Source of the DNA: Chrysomallon squamiferum
Taxonomy: Eukaryota; Mollusca; Gastropoda; Neomphalida; Peltospiridae
NCBI GenBank assembly: GCA_012295275.1
Contig: CM022674.1
Span: 6,915,436 to 6,979,435, forward strand
Length of the DNA: 64,000 nt
Reading direction: 5' to 3'
The stretch's first letter is position 1. Every line of letters begins with the position of its first letter. A program made the translations under genes and the position numbers. The notes under the pieces were generated by a model. It made no database searches. It was given only the letters and a program-made list of their open reading frames with translations, and was not told the DNA's origin. Positions 10,946 to 24,800 of the stretch are shown piece by piece.

Positions 10946-12688
10946 TCATCATTTCTAATATCCAACACTGATTTTAAGTTAAGTTTTATTCATGTCTTCA
11001 TTATTGGTTTTTGAAATTAAACAATTGATGAAAATGAAAAGGACTGTGGACTCTCCACAGGGACTGAAATGAATGGCTTGAAACTTGTATTTTATCCAGT
11101 GCAAATAGAGTGAGTGACAGAGTACGTCACATCAAATAAACTTTCAAATATCATGACTAAATTTAGACATACTGGTAAAATGGGTTTGAATTTGCAGATC
11201 TGTTAATATCATATCTCTTATACATACATCATAGAGAACTGACAGATATATTTATAAAAAAAATAACATTAGAAATCAGTCATTTGCCAGCAGTGTATTT
11301 GGAAATTAGACTGCAAGGGGTATTTTGTGTTTATAATTTGGATTGGTAATAGTTGTATAAAAAAAAATAACATGAACCCTTTTAGAATTGTTTAGCTATC
11401 TCATTAACTTGCGTAGCAAAATTTCTGTTCTTAGCTTGGTCACAGATTTGATATTTTTCAGTCATCAGATGATGTATAATACAGAGGGTAACATTTGATG
11501 TGAAAGAATTCATTATTTAATATTTGTCACTAAACCCTGTCAAAACCTTGAAGTTTAAGGCAGTCAAGTCTTTTGAACCTTGTTCTAACCCTGAATTATA
11601 GATTAGTATTGAAAATGTTATTTTCTTTTAGCTTAGTTTTGTTTGTTGTATTCATATGAATGAATGCATTTTGGTGTGAATACATCTAGACATATTTTTG
11701 AATTAGTTGGTGTGACAAATGTCTCTTAAAACTCTGTATTAGAATGGTTTTAAAAATCCATCTTCAAATATCAGTGCAATATAAAAATTAAAAATAATGC
11801 ACTTTGATTTAAAAATTTATTTCAACTACATAAGCTACAAGTTTGGTGGATTTAACCAAGCTTTAAAAAAAAAGAAGAAAAAACGTCAAATTAATATTGA
11901 TGTTCATTGATAGTGGTTTGTTGCATAATTTATAATTTTAAGGGTTTTTTTGGTTTTTGATGAGTGCTTAAGGGTTGCTTTGATTTTTGTCAGAAAGATT
12001 TTTTCATTCTTACTGTATAAAATACATTCCAAGGGAAAATAAAAATTCTTTTTACACTCTGAAACTGTTTTTTGGTTGTATTACAAAATGATTGTTTCTG
12101 TAAAACCATCAGTCTTGTGACAGATTTATAAATACAAGAAATTTCACATTTCTGAAAAGAAATTTACAAAATGTCATAAACAAATACAGGAAGATGTCAT
12201 TAAAAAAAACAATATAACAATAAAATTACATTCTCACTCATTTATTTACAGCAGAAAAACATTTTTCTTAATAACATGATTTCTGTTAACTAAATTACTG
12301 AAACTGCTTCAAGATCTTTTAATATCTTGTCTTTTTTAATCTGATTGTGTTAGCCATCACATAAACACATAAATATTCTTACATAGCTCATTCACATTCC
12401 AAATTTGGTAACTTTGACCCTAGATTAATAAAATTTCCTCATTTCTAACATTTTTCTCAAAATAACACCATAAAAATGAAGGATAATTCAGCTTAACCTA
12501 ATTTGTTTTTCTTTTTTTTCACTTTAAAAAATCAATATTCTTTTTATCAAAAGTCTTTCGTATAATAGTGAAAAAGGAAAATTCAACCTAGCCTAATTTG
12601 TTTTTTTCTGACTTCTGTTTTTCTTTCTCTTTTACAAACTGATATTCTTTACGTCCATCACAAAATGAAGAAGTGTAAAAATCAGACA

Positions 12689-15600
12689 TCAAAGTCCAGT
12701 TCCTCTGATAGTGTCTGTGTCCAACTCTGCTTGTCTGGCTATTTCTATTCTTGTTTTGTCCATTGGCACATAGTACCACCCTTTGTAGTCTGCATTCCTG
12801 TACATGAGTTCTTTCACCTTCTGTTCAAGTTTTCTAAATAAATAAATCATTTTTTATGTAGCATGTAATACTGAATAAAGTAAGAGAAATTTGTATAATA
12901 AATTCAAAAAGATATTTGAAATAGAATTTTCAGAAATTATGCTAAAAATAGCTGTAAAGAAAGCTCTTTTATAAAATATTTTTAATTAAAAATGGAATTG
13001 TTATTAATGTTTAAAATTATCAATAAAATTAATTTTTAATAAAAATAATAATAATAATAAAACATACACTATAACATTTTGCTTTTAAAGGATCTGATGC
13101 TTTTTATTTGTAAATTCTGCAAGACTTGAAATGATTAATAAAGCAACAATTTTTCTGTTGCTGTAACTCTCCAGTTTAAAAACATCTCAAACAGGATTAC
13201 TTTTTAATATTCTTCCAGATCTTAAACATCTGAGGTTTTTAATAAAATATATATATATTTTCTTATATAATGTCAATCTGTGTACTTGCTAGCCCTGTCA
13301 GATCATTTTCTAAACTTACACTAATTTACATTTTTCCATTTCTTCATTCAGAAAATGGAGATTCCGTTCATAAACTTTCTCTGGGGGGTCATAAATGTAG
13401 CGAGCAAACCAGCGCTCTATAGGACTCTGTTAGAAATAAAATGTATAATAATACCCAGTGTATTTACATAAATATTTAGTTTTCTCATTATAAAATTTAT
13501 TATAGTATTTGTGTAAAATGTATTGTGTTAATATTAATATATATATTTTTTATTATAAAAGGAAAAGATATACATTAGCAAATAAAAATATTTAGAAGGA
13601 AAGACTTGTTAGTTACAGTTGATCATTTTTAATATTGGTTTCTTATTTAATGTTTAACAATATTTTATAAATACATTTCAAGTAAGAAAGTATAAATAGC
13701 TTCATATTTTAATTTAACCACTCAATTTAAAAAAAAATGTGTTCATTAATGTTAGACTGAAGCTCTGAATTAAACTCAAAATTAATGTCAAATATTTGCT
13801 CTTTATATAGATAAAATTCTGAATAATAAAAGTATTTGTTTTGAATTGTGTACTTTCTACAACTGGGTATTCAAATAAGAAAAAGCATAAAAGAATGATA
13901 AGATTCAGCTGATAAAATTTTAGTTAGACATTACTAAAACTACCTTGTAATACTCCCAGTGTTTTGGTTCGTAGCCCTCAGGGATGTCAGAGAGCTCTGC
14001 CGGTCCTGTGTGAAGTAACAATTATATTTTGATTTGTAAACTGTGTTTTATAACACACACACACACACACCCACACCCCCCACACAAACACAGACCTTAA
14101 ATAGCTTTCAAAATATATTCTAACTTTCCATTTTTTAATTTATTTAATTGTTGCTGTTATAATTTTTTATTAGCATCACGAGATATTTTATTTGCACCCA
14201 CCCACAGATAGGAAAGTATAAAATGGTCTTTGATAAAACTGTTATATGGTACAGGCAGAGACAGGTAATGCAATTAATTCATCTTGTAATGGTAATTATT
14301 TAAATATGTCACAAAGATAAATAATCCAATAATTTGCAACAAAATATGAATTATTGTAAGTAGTATATATTCCCAGCATATTACAACTGACATATATTTA
14401 TTAACTTAATAATTAAAAGTGTTATAGTGTTAAAAAAAAACCCCAAAACACACATTATAATAATTTAAGAAAAAGTAATTCAAATTACTTACCAATAAAT
14501 AAATTTGCACATGTAATTAAAACAGCCATTGGAGCCAGACCAAGAAATAAAAAAAAGTGCTGAAAAGAAAAAGAAAAATGATGAAAAAATAATGTTATTT
14601 TTGTTTTATTAGAAGTTGAACAATAAAAATATTGGTATATGCTCAAATCCATGAATTTAAATTTTTTATAAAAATTAAAAGCATCTCCTATGTAATTTGA
14701 ATATATAACAAATTATTATTATTTATTAAAAAAAAAAGGTATTTTATTTAATTATTTAAATTAAAATAATCTGAGCAAACAAAAATTTCAACTTAAATAT
14801 TAGTGTTTTCTGTCTCTAGTTTTGCTGTTCATAGTTTGCCAGTTGGATATAGTGTGAATCTGAATAGAAGTTACTCCAAAGCTGAGGGGTTTTGTTTCTA
14901 TTTAATATAATTAATGAAAGGTTTTCTTATTTATTTAACAAAAAATTTATATCATTCTATAATTTTCTAGTTACTTTGTAATTACATTAGCTGAAATTCT
15001 TAAAATGAAATGTTAATCTTACAACATCATCCTTAAATCTGTCCCACTGAAATCTTGAAGGTTTCACCACCATTGTTCTTTTTTCACTCATGTTTCGAAC
15101 AATCACTAAAAACAGATATAACAATTAATGCATTACACTTTTAGTATGAAAAATCAATGACAATCAGTTTAAATATTATTAGTAGTAGTTGTACAAATGA
15201 ACAAAATGGATCCAAATGTCAACAAGAAAAATAAAGTTCATGTAGTTGTACTTATCACCCTCGAATTTAACAGTGTTGTCTGATACAATGGTTATTAAAA
15301 GTTAAAACTGGTTGATTTGGCAATCCAAAAATGAATTTAACAGTTTATATTTCTTTTCAGTATGAACTGCAGCATCAAAAGAACAATGTATTGCAAAAAT
15401 TGAAAATAAAAAATGTCTTATTTGAATTTACAATGCATATCTTTATTATTATTATTAAAAATCATCCAGTATCCTGAGTAACTTAAAAGTTTTGTTTTAT
15501 AAAGTCTGTAAGTAAAAGCAAAGAAAATAAAACCTGACAAGATAACTTTTTGAAAAGTATCTGAGATAATATAAACAAACATTATAATATATTTTATACT

Positions 15601-16035
15601 GTATAATGTATTATTTCCAATTAAACTAAACATCAACCTTTCTTAATAATGAAATTTTACAATGTGTTACATAGTGACAGGTAAGAGTTGCGTATTTGGA
15701 AATTAATTACAATATAGAGCACACACACGCACATGAACCAGTATCAGCTAAAACTGTCTACATAAAAAAAAAAATAATTAAAGTAAATTACAAATGTTGT
15801 CAAACGTGCCCTCTGAGTAGTCGATAGTCTTACTCTTAGTCTTAGTTACATATAAACCTAAATCAAACGGTGGATCATAATTAAATAATTAACTTAAAGC
15901 TGCATTTAGATTTCTTTAATTTCATATTTATATAAATTAAACGAACTAATTTTTACCAGCTCCAGGTGTTTTCCCAGCTGTCATAAGAGTGCGAACACCC
16001 TGAAGACAGGGGCGAAGCGTACTCATCCCCACCAT
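12689..16035 (-). CDS. NDUFB5: NADH:ubiquinone oxidoreductase subunit B5 (complex I accessory subunit, SGDH)
   Basis: Minus-strand exons 16035-15957, 15105-15023, 14559-14493, 14005-13944, 13426-13320 and 12833-12689 join in frame to 180 residues (human 189). It is a single-pass accessory subunit of the membrane arm of mitochondrial complex I. Visible features are a basic N-terminus of presequence type ([18 protein letters not shown]), the [10 protein letters not shown] segment, a membrane span at about 55-77 ([20 protein letters not shown]), and the highly conserved [18 protein letters not shown]. This is followed by [19 protein letters not shown] and a helical C-terminus with [13 protein letters not shown]. 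These match NDUFB5 in order and spacing. A second in-frame ATG three codons later (MSTLRP) could be the true start. All introns are GT-AG. It is head-to-head with SPAG7, with 350 bp between start codons. Confidence 0.95.
14056..14094. repeat. (AC)n / C-rich microsatellite in NDUFB5 intron
   Basis: A short AC run followed by ACCCCCCACAC variants, just beyond the acceptor of the fourth NDUFB5 exon. Confidence 0.8.
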
Positions 16036-16385
16036 TTTGTATTCTGCCAAGGACAAATAGTTTCTATTTGCAAACTTTAAACAGATTAGAGTTGCGAGGT
16101 TGGAAATGGACCGGTTTCTTATTCCAGTCTGTCCAACCTAATTTGTATTTAAGCGTAGCACTTATTCACAACTTAGAATCAATCTATATTTATTCACGTA
16201 ATGCACCATGCATTTTCGTAATATAATTTAGTTATAAAAGTTTAAAAAAAAGTTTATGTATAAAATGTTATTCAATATTAAAAATATACAATTTAAACAT
16301 CCTTCATTTTATTTTTTGCTTTAAAGTTTTTAAAGTGAATTATTATCATTGAGTGCATCAAGTGAAAGTCAAAACACTGGCAAGC
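16036..16385. promoter_or_regulatory. Head-to-head intergenic region, probable bidirectional promoter of NDUFB5 and SPAG7
   Basis: Only 350 bp separate the divergent start codons, so both 5' UTRs and core promoters must lie here unless upstream noncoding exons exist. A TATAAAAG sequence at 16233-16240, oriented toward SPAG7, could place a start site near 16265. In DNA this AT-rich it may be chance. I see no microsatellite in the segment, unlike nearly every other noncoding stretch of this length in the window, which is consistent with constraint. Confidence 0.6.
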
Positions 16386-16934
16386 ATGGATCTTTTGGGA
16401 TCTATCTTAGGTTCGATGGAAAAACCTCCGACAATTGATGACAAAGAAAAGAAAAGGGCGAAAGGTTGTATTTTAATTTCAGTGACATCTCATTATTAGT
16501 ATATCGCAATGTAAGGGTGATGCTGAAAAAGTAATTGATATTTCGTACCTAGTGTATTAAGCTCCCATTGCGACTTTTGTCACTTTGTGGTATCTCTTAC
16601 TAGCGGCTAGCCTTGGACAAAAAGATTCTCATTAATATTACAAACTTATTGAAAAAATCATTATTCCAAATGACACTGAATATTTTGTAAAGATCAACAA
16701 ATGAACAAAACACAATGTCAAATTATTTTATGTTATATAACCTGAATATTAAATAACGTGAAAATTCGTAATAAAAATTAAACATGATGATGATGATGAT
16801 GATGCATCAATGATCAGATGATCAGTCGTAAGTCAGCAGCGGCCATGAACTAATTTGTCATCATACAGACATATTTTAAAACCATAAGTTGTTGCTGTTG
16901 TTATCAGTAATTTTGTTATGCTATTCAGTAATTC

Positions 16935-16987
<53 letters not shown>

Positions 16988-19467
16988 ACTATATATTGTA
17001 TACAGTAGGCCTAAATTTGGCCTCTTTCAGTGACAACAATTTATTTGTAATTATTATGTAATTTTATTATTAATTTGATCCTTTGCAGTGATCTGATATT
17101 GTTTTATTTATTCTTATTTTACAGCGCAGAAAGCATTGGTAGAGAAACAGCAGTTAAAAGAAAAACAAAAGTTGGATGATTTCCGTGAAAAGGTAAAAAT
17201 AAAAATTATAAGTTAAAGATAAGAAGTTGTAAAAATTTAATTTAAGAAAGAAATACAAAGAAAAATTTTTTTTTTTTTATGTTAATTTTTAAAGCATGTA
17301 TTTTTTATTTTAACAGATGCAAAAGAGAATACATGAATTTATCAAAGATCCCACCCAACCCAAATTAAAATTTGAACCGATGGATAAAGTGTTCCGAGCA
17401 TTGATGTGAGAAGTATTTTAAAGCTAAAATAATATATCATATATTTTTATTATATGCAATGCATTGTTTTAATTTATAAGTATATAAATTTAAAAAAATT
17501 ATTGCATGTTTACCTTACAGATTTATGAATAAGCCTGTTTAATTTATTCTGTTAAAATATCAAATCAATTTTTTTTTTCTCTTCCAAACCATGCAGATGT
17601 AAAATTATTTTTATAAAGAAATTTGAATTATGAAAGATGATGTGTTTCTGTGCTTATCTGTCTTCTGTTATTGTTTATCAGTGTTTATCAAGAACTGATA
17701 ATTAAATGTTTATTATACGTTTATATGTCTGCAGACACGACATAGCTGATGTTGCTGGTCTTACATCATTTTCTTTTGGAATAGAGGAAGAAGAGAGATA
17801 TGTTATGATTTGGAAAAAGGCAAAACATTTTCTTAATTAAAATCTTAATAATAACAATAGTAAATAATAATAATAATAATTATGACAGTAACAACAATGA
17901 GTTTTAGTAAAAATGATATGACTAAACTATATTTCATATAAATTAAGACCAAAGAACACAAAATGTTTTTAAGTTACTGTTCTAATAAATAAATAATGAA
18001 AATAATAAATATTAATAATGATGCTATTAAGAATAGCAGAGGTGACAATGATGCCAATAACATTAATAATTTTGATGAGCATTTTATTAAGATAACTTTC
18101 TTTTATAATTATTCTTAAAAAAATAAAGTTGGCCAGTCAGATGTTTTGTTTTTATTATTTTTAAAATTTTTGTGACTGGATTTATAAAAACATTTTTGTT
18201 TTGTTTTCTTCAAACACTTTATTATTATTATTATTATTATTATTTTTATTTTTATTAATGTGTCTGTGTGTCTGACAGGAGTTTTGTCCGTCTGATGAAG
18301 AACTGAATGCATACAAACGTGGCGAGGACTGGGATCCTGAGAAAGCTAAAGAGGCTGTGAAACAGAAGGTGAGGCATGAAGCATAAGGAGAATAAAATTT
18401 AAAATAAATGAATTTAAATTTATCTTGTTTGTCTTTCTTTGTCGCTTTGTTGTTGTGTATGTCTGTGTTTCAGTTTGTATGTTAATGTTGGTTTGTTCTG
18501 ACCATCCATGTATATTTATTGGTCTGCCTCTAAAAATTTTGTTTTCTCTGAATCTACCTTTCTTCCTTTTGTTTGATTGTTTCTCTGTGTGTCTGTCTGT
18601 CCATCTGATTTAGGCTGTCTAGGTTTGTGTCCTCTCTCAAATTAAATTCTTTTCTAAGATTTCAAAAGGAAATTCAACATAAATTTAACCTACATGATTT
18701 CACATTTTTATTTTTGGACCTCTTACATGTTTTTCAAATTAAAATTTTTATTCTAAAATGTTGTTTTATTTTTAAAATGGTTTCAGGAACTAGAAGATCG
18801 TCTTCACGCAGAACAATTAAAGAATGCTGGGAAAACTACACCAGCCACCAACTACCGTGACAAGTACAAGCATCTGATAGGCGAAGAAGCTGCCAAAGAT
18901 GCAGCAAAAAACATGAAGGCAAATAAATCCTATGGATTTGGTATGTTGCTTTTGTAACCTTGCATGCTGAAACAGGAGCTAAGTCACATTGTAGATAATG
19001 CTGTGTTATGCAGATGTTCCTTTATGTTATGTCACACATTTAATTTTTATGCCACTCCCATGTTTTTAACTTATGTGGGTGTAAAAATGGTCCTGTTTGA
19101 TTATCAGTAAATATGGAAACGTTTAACAGACCTTGATAACTTGTTCAGACTGAAATTCAGAAAAGTTGTTCAAAAGAATCTTTAGCATTACCAATATTTT
19201 TTCAGCTTCTGTCATTTTATCTTGTTTGGGTTAAGAAATTTTCTCTTGAAATTTGTTCTTCTTAGATATACGGTGATTTTATTGTGAATTATTTTTATTT
19301 TAGTTCCGAGTGATAATAAACGAGACCAGAGAACAATAGAACAAGTTCTCAATGACACCAGAGCTAAAAAGAAACTGAAAACGGAACATCACAATGATCT
19401 ATCCAAGCAAGCAGACACAGATGAATCCAAGCAGACAGACAGAGATGACACTAGTGACCAATCCTGA
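16386..19467 (+). CDS. SPAG7: Sperm-associated antigen 7-like protein, R3H domain
   Basis: Exons 16386-16464, 17125-17192, 17317-17405, 17735-17819, 18279-18368, 18787-18940 and 19304-19467 join in frame to 242 residues (human 227). The N-terminus ([15 protein letters not shown]) leads into a Lys/Glu-rich helix. An R3H domain follows (about residues 46-110) with the signature Arg76-x3-His80 in RALIHDIA; R3H domains bind single-stranded nucleic acid. Then come [23 protein letters not shown], the conserved [18 protein letters not shown] and [14 protein letters not shown], and a polar tail rich in Asp, Thr and Lys. These blocks match vertebrate SPAG7 in order; the cellular role is poorly defined. 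The intron after 17819 begins GC rather than GT; the others are GT-AG. Expression probably comes from the shared promoter with NDUFB5. Confidence 0.95.
16936..16985. repeat. (TTA)n microsatellite in SPAG7 intron 1
   Basis: About 16 uninterrupted ATT units. A shorter (GAT)n run lies at about 16785-16803 in the same intron. Confidence 0.95.
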
Positions 19468-19652
19468 TGGCTGTTTTATTAGGACAGTGAAACTGGCCAA
19501 TGAAATTAGCTGTCTTTTCAAAATCTTTAAAAATCCAAAAATTACTGACTTTTATGATTTTAATGTTTGAATTTTTGTAATCTGGATGTTAAAAAGACAT
19601 TGGAAAATATTCCAAAATACCTCCATTTTATTATTTTATTTTTTTATATATT

Positions 19653-19934
19653 TTTTATTCAAATAAATTGTGTTTTGTTTCATTTTCAACATTATCAGAT
19701 ACTTCACTTGATCATATCTTATTGTTTCATAAGGTATAAGGATTTGTTAAATTTAAATGAAATTTATTATTTTAATAAGCACTGATTTTCAAAGTTTTAT
19801 TATTCAAATAAATTGTGTTTGATTTTCAACATTATCAGATACTAAACTTGATCATATCTTATTGTTGTATAAGGATTTGTTAAATTTAAATGAAATTTAT
19901 TAATTTAATAAGCACTGATTTTCAAAGTTTTATG
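19653..19934. repeat. Tandem duplication (~140 bp unit) after the SPAG7 stop codon
   Basis: Two copies share TTCAAATAAATTGTGTTT, TTTTCAACATTATCAGATAC, CTTGATCATATCTTATTGTT, AAGGATTTGTTAAATTTAAA and AAGCACTGATTTTCAAAG in the same order, with small indels. Probably within the SPAG7 3' UTR. Confidence 0.9.
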
Positions 19935-21823
19935 AAATGGAAAGATATTTATAGTTTATTTAAATAATCAGGGATTTAATTAATTTTGAATTAACATCAT
20001 ATTTCATTTATATACTCTTTCATATCATGAATTATTAAGCAGTTTTCATTACCTCATCCAATGGTTAAACCATCAAATTATTTTCATCCCTAACCATTAA
20101 ATGGCACAGGAAAATGGATTTAAATGAAATAATTTGGTTTCATTTTTTTTCTTTTTCTATTATTAACATATTAATATTGATTTATAATCTAAAAAAAAAA
20201 AAAAAAACGTCCTTAGCATATAATACTTACTGATTTTTATATTTCATTTTTCTTTTGTGATAAAAATATTGTTTGTAAAAATAAATTATTACATACTTTA
20301 AACTTCCATGCCTTTGTCTGTTTGTTAAGTTCTTACAGAAAAATGTAGGCTTATGGTAAATGCAATGAGAAAAGTTTTTACCCATGACATATTTATTGTT
20401 GTTTTTGTGCTGTCATCATCCATCTTTGGTTTATTTGCCTAATTTTTATACAGACATAATTAATAGTGGCCTCTGGCTAAAATTGGGTTTTTCTATCAGA
20501 ACATGAACAGTAAAAAAATATATAATAAAGCACACCCAGTGGTAGTAAGGAGTTCCCAGATTCCTTATCTATAACTATCTATAAAATAATATCGATTAAA
20601 AAACATACTTAACATATTGTTAAATATTTTTTCCATTCTCTTACATTTCCAGCATATTATTCAGTGTATCTTTGGTCTAGTCACTTTTTTCTTCATTTCT
20701 TAGACTTGACAGTGTTCAGAAGATTTGGCTGACACTAATTTTTTGTGATATAGATAAACACCTCAAGTCAGACCTCGGGTCACACAGCCCAATTGTCCTT
20801 TACTGTATTGTTAGTTTGTTAGCTTTATGAAGTCATCTCTTCCACAAAGCTTTGATAAACACTTCAGAACTTCTGTATGTACCCTGTCTGGGTTCATAGC
20901 CAACTGGTTCCCAAAGGTATATACATTTTCTTGTAAATATTTTTTTCCACTGTCATAAGCATGCAGAGTACTGAATAATGGTGTATGTGGTGCTCTAAAA
21001 AAAATTTATTGACAGGTTTATCTATTTGGAGGTGTTATATTAAAGATATTTGCTGGTCTGGGTTCATTTTGCTCAGATTCCCCACCAACAAATAAATATA
21101 TCCCCACTTTACTGTTATTAGTTATTATAAAAGTGTGCTAAGTTTGAATTCTTTGCATTTTCTGTTTTTGTTCAGTATCTGGCTTGCTAGATTAAAATAT
21201 ATTGTTTCTGTAGAAATAATATTTGTTTTAAAATAGGTTCATTCCCCCCCCCCATGTTTAATTATTAATTTTTCTTATTCCTCTATTTCTGACCATTTTT
21301 GGTCAACATTATCTAGTTGTCTTTTTCTACACAAAAATACACAGTACTGCAGTTAATATAATTTCTGAATCCCTTTCAAACATTATCATTTGGTACTTAA
21401 CTAAATTTGCAAATGATTTTAAATCTTAAAATAAATAAACAAAGTAAATAATTTAAAAATAAATAAAGAAGAAAAAGATGAGAAAAACACCAGTTATGAA
21501 TATTATCAGTTTATTATGACAATTTGGTATGACAGTTTCATCTACAATAACAGTACTTTTAACATTGCCGAAGCCCTCATTCGAACTCACAAGCTATAAA
21601 AATGGTAAAAGCTAAACCATCCATTCACACAGTTTTGAAACTAGCATACCTTTATACAACTACACTCACTCCTTTACACAAAACTTTCATTTTTTTTTTT
21701 TTTTTTGTTCAAGTTAAAAAACTGTCAGTGTTTGTTTGTTTTTTTGGTTTTTTTAAAGGAAGTTTTTTTGTTGGTAACCAAATAATGTATATATAATTTA
21801 CCTGAGAATGTATAATTATTATT

Positions 21824-21826
<3 letters not shown>

Positions 21827-21876
<50 letters not shown>
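21827..21876. repeat. (TAA)n microsatellite
   Basis: About 16 uninterrupted TAA units in the SPAG7/Dishevelled convergent region. Confidence 0.95.
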
Positions 21877-21879
<3 letters not shown>

Positions 21880-24800
21880 TATTGATAGTAATAGAAATAT
21901 CTCTTTAAATGTAAGCAATAAGTCAGAAAAAGTAGTAGTCAAAAAAAAAAAAAAAAAAAAAAGGAAAAAAGTTAATTAAATTTTCAATTATTTTTTTTTA
22001 CTTAATTTAAAAGATATGAAAGAAATTTTAAGACTGAATTGTGAACTTTAGAAATTTTAATACATAATTAGTTAGAAATAACAAATACCCAAACAACAGT
22101 ATTGCTTTTCCAAATTTGTTCACAAATATTTGAACTTTGCAGCTGATTGTAAAATACCAAAAAAAAAAAAATTCTGAAGATATGTATCATGATATGTTAT
22201 ATTTTCATATAATTGTGGAATTAACAAAATAAATATTTTTAAATAATAATAATAATAATAATGACTATGATGATAATGATAAGAAACATTAAATAAAAAA
22301 TAATCATATAATAATAAAGAAAAGATAAGTAATAAAATGTGGATCATACAAATAATAATAATAATAATAAAACCTTGTACAAATAATTACTTTTTTTTTT
22401 TTTTTTTAATTAATGGAACTTTTATCAAAAAGGAGGTTGTCACGGTGAGGCAGATAAAATAATAAAAGATGATCAGTGGATGATGTTTAATGATGTGATA
22501 GTGATTGAATTAGTGATTGTAAGTAGTGATTATGAATGAGTTCTTAGAAAATAAAGAATTTCAGAATGATGATAGAGGCAGTGATTGCAAATACAAGATA
22601 AAGATAACATTATTGTTTACAATCAGCAAAAGAAAACTGTTTACAGCAAACGTTTTGTGATAAAAATAAAAACACATGGACAATAACATTTACTGAAAAT
22701 GAAAATTTCAAATTTCTGAAACAAATTTACAAAAAAAAAAAAAAAAAATTCAGTTGTACTTAAAATGCCATTTTTCATGATTAAACATTTATTCATGGCC
22801 AACTGACAGAAACATTTTGACTTTTATATTTTGTTGTTTTTTTGTTGATGAAAACATTAAAAATTTATGATATGACACCAAATTTTTCTATTTTATTTGA
22901 TGTGATTACTATTGTTCTATTGCACATGTCCTTACACTAAGATGAAACCAGCAGAAATGAATACAATTTTATGAAACAGGGAACTGATAAATGACATGAA
23001 GAGAAACAAAAATAATAATAATAATAATAATAACATATAAATAATTTAAAATTTATGTAAAAGCATCTGCAGAAGACAAATTTAAAACATATTTACAGAA
23101 GTCACTGTTGTTGTTTCTTATTGTCATCTATAAACTTTCAAAAATATTAGGTCCACGAAAAAAATATTTCTGACATTTTGAAAATTTGATTACGATTCAA
23201 AATCTGTATTGTATATTTATTTTACAGTTAAATAAAATGAAATATAAGTAAGACTGAGTTTAAAATATACAGTGTAAAAAACCAACAGATACAACATGAT
23301 AAAATACTACTTTTTACAAAAAGAGATATTGATTATCACAAAGATCATCTTTCAAAAAACAAAAATTTCTTTTATTTCAAATTTTATAAATCTTGTAAGT
23401 AAAATATAGATGTATAAAATACTTGTTTAAAAACTGACAGCAATAAATAATTTGTACATTTTCTCTCCAAAATGTGCATGCATGCAAACACACACACACT
23501 CACATGCACACAGACTTTTACCAGTCTTGCTATATAATTTACAACATAATAAAAAATTTCTTTCTCAGCTTATGTAAAGAAATTTATTTTATTTAAAAAT
23601 ATTATTTATTTATTTATTTTTTTTATTGAAGAATAAATACTAAAAAAAAAAAAAAAAGAAGTTTGACATGTTAATGAACAAAAAGATTAGTGAGCTTATA
23701 AAAAACATTTTGCCTTGGGTTTGTCTAACAAATACAAATTTTCATTTCTATAAGAAATTTTAATATAGACATAAAATGAAAATGGCTGTAGATTTACATC
23801 TCACTGTGTATTAAACTTCTCTGTAATTATGACAGTAATAATAATAATAATAATAATAAAAATAAAATAATAATATCTTCATCATATCATTAGTATAAAT
23901 TAAAACAGAAAATGTAAGGACATTAATACTTTCTTTGAATATAAATTAACCTTGTCAGCCACTGTCATTTTAAACAAAATAAAAATTTCCTTACCTAAGC
24001 TGAGAAATGTTTTATTAAAACTATCAACAGCATTCTCTCAGTGGAGTATTTAAATTAAAAATCTGTTCATGGCAGCTACAAACATCTGATGCTATGAATC
24101 CAAAACAAACAAAATTTTTATGGTGTTTTTTTTTTTTTTTTTTTGTGTTTTTATGACGAAATGTTGAAAAACTTTGGCATTTACAAACATTATTATCATG
24201 CTTTTATTAAGGAGTGGCAGTCAAAAAATATAAAAAATGAAATAAAAAAATAAAAATTATATATAAAATAATAATAAAAGTAAAAAAAATATAATAATAA
24301 TAATAAGAGAAGAAGAAGAAGAAGAAAAACAGTAAAATAAAATAAAATAAAATAAAACAAAAATATAAATTATATACTAATTTAATGTTTTTTTTGTTTT
24401 TTTTTAAAGCATCAAATTATTAAATGCATTTTTTTATTTTTTTTTAATTTTTTTAAGAAGCACCTGGATGTATTATGAATTTAAAATCATTTGTTACCAT
24501 GGTTTTATTTCATTTACGAGAATCATGCCACCCCAGAGGTTAGTGTGAAGAAAAAAGCACAGCAAAAAAAAAAAAAAATAAATAAATAAATAAAATTAAA
24601 TACACAGGTTAATAAAATTTAATAAATGAAAATGTTTTGCTCAGTTTTAATGCCAATTTGTATGAATTCTTGAAGATGATAGTTGAAAGCAATTGCTGAT
24701 GTTTTTACAAAAAGCAAATTTGAAGGAATAACTAAAATAAAATAATAATAATAATGATAATTAAAAAAAGATTTTGAGGAATAAATTTTAAACAGTATAG

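Larger units (their letters stand above)
9549..12688. other. Convergent 3' region between M6PR and NDUFB5
   Basis: Holds the 3' UTRs of M6PR (plus) and NDUFB5 (minus). Their ends cannot be placed because AATAAA/ATTAAA-like motifs are frequent on both strands. Within it are a (TTA)n array (10266-10306), a (TG)n array (10634-10666), a short tandem repeat at 10825-10945 and a small perfect hairpin at about 11044-11060. The span 11000-12688 is unusually free of microsatellites for this window, but I found no further coding exon in it. Confidence 0.5.
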
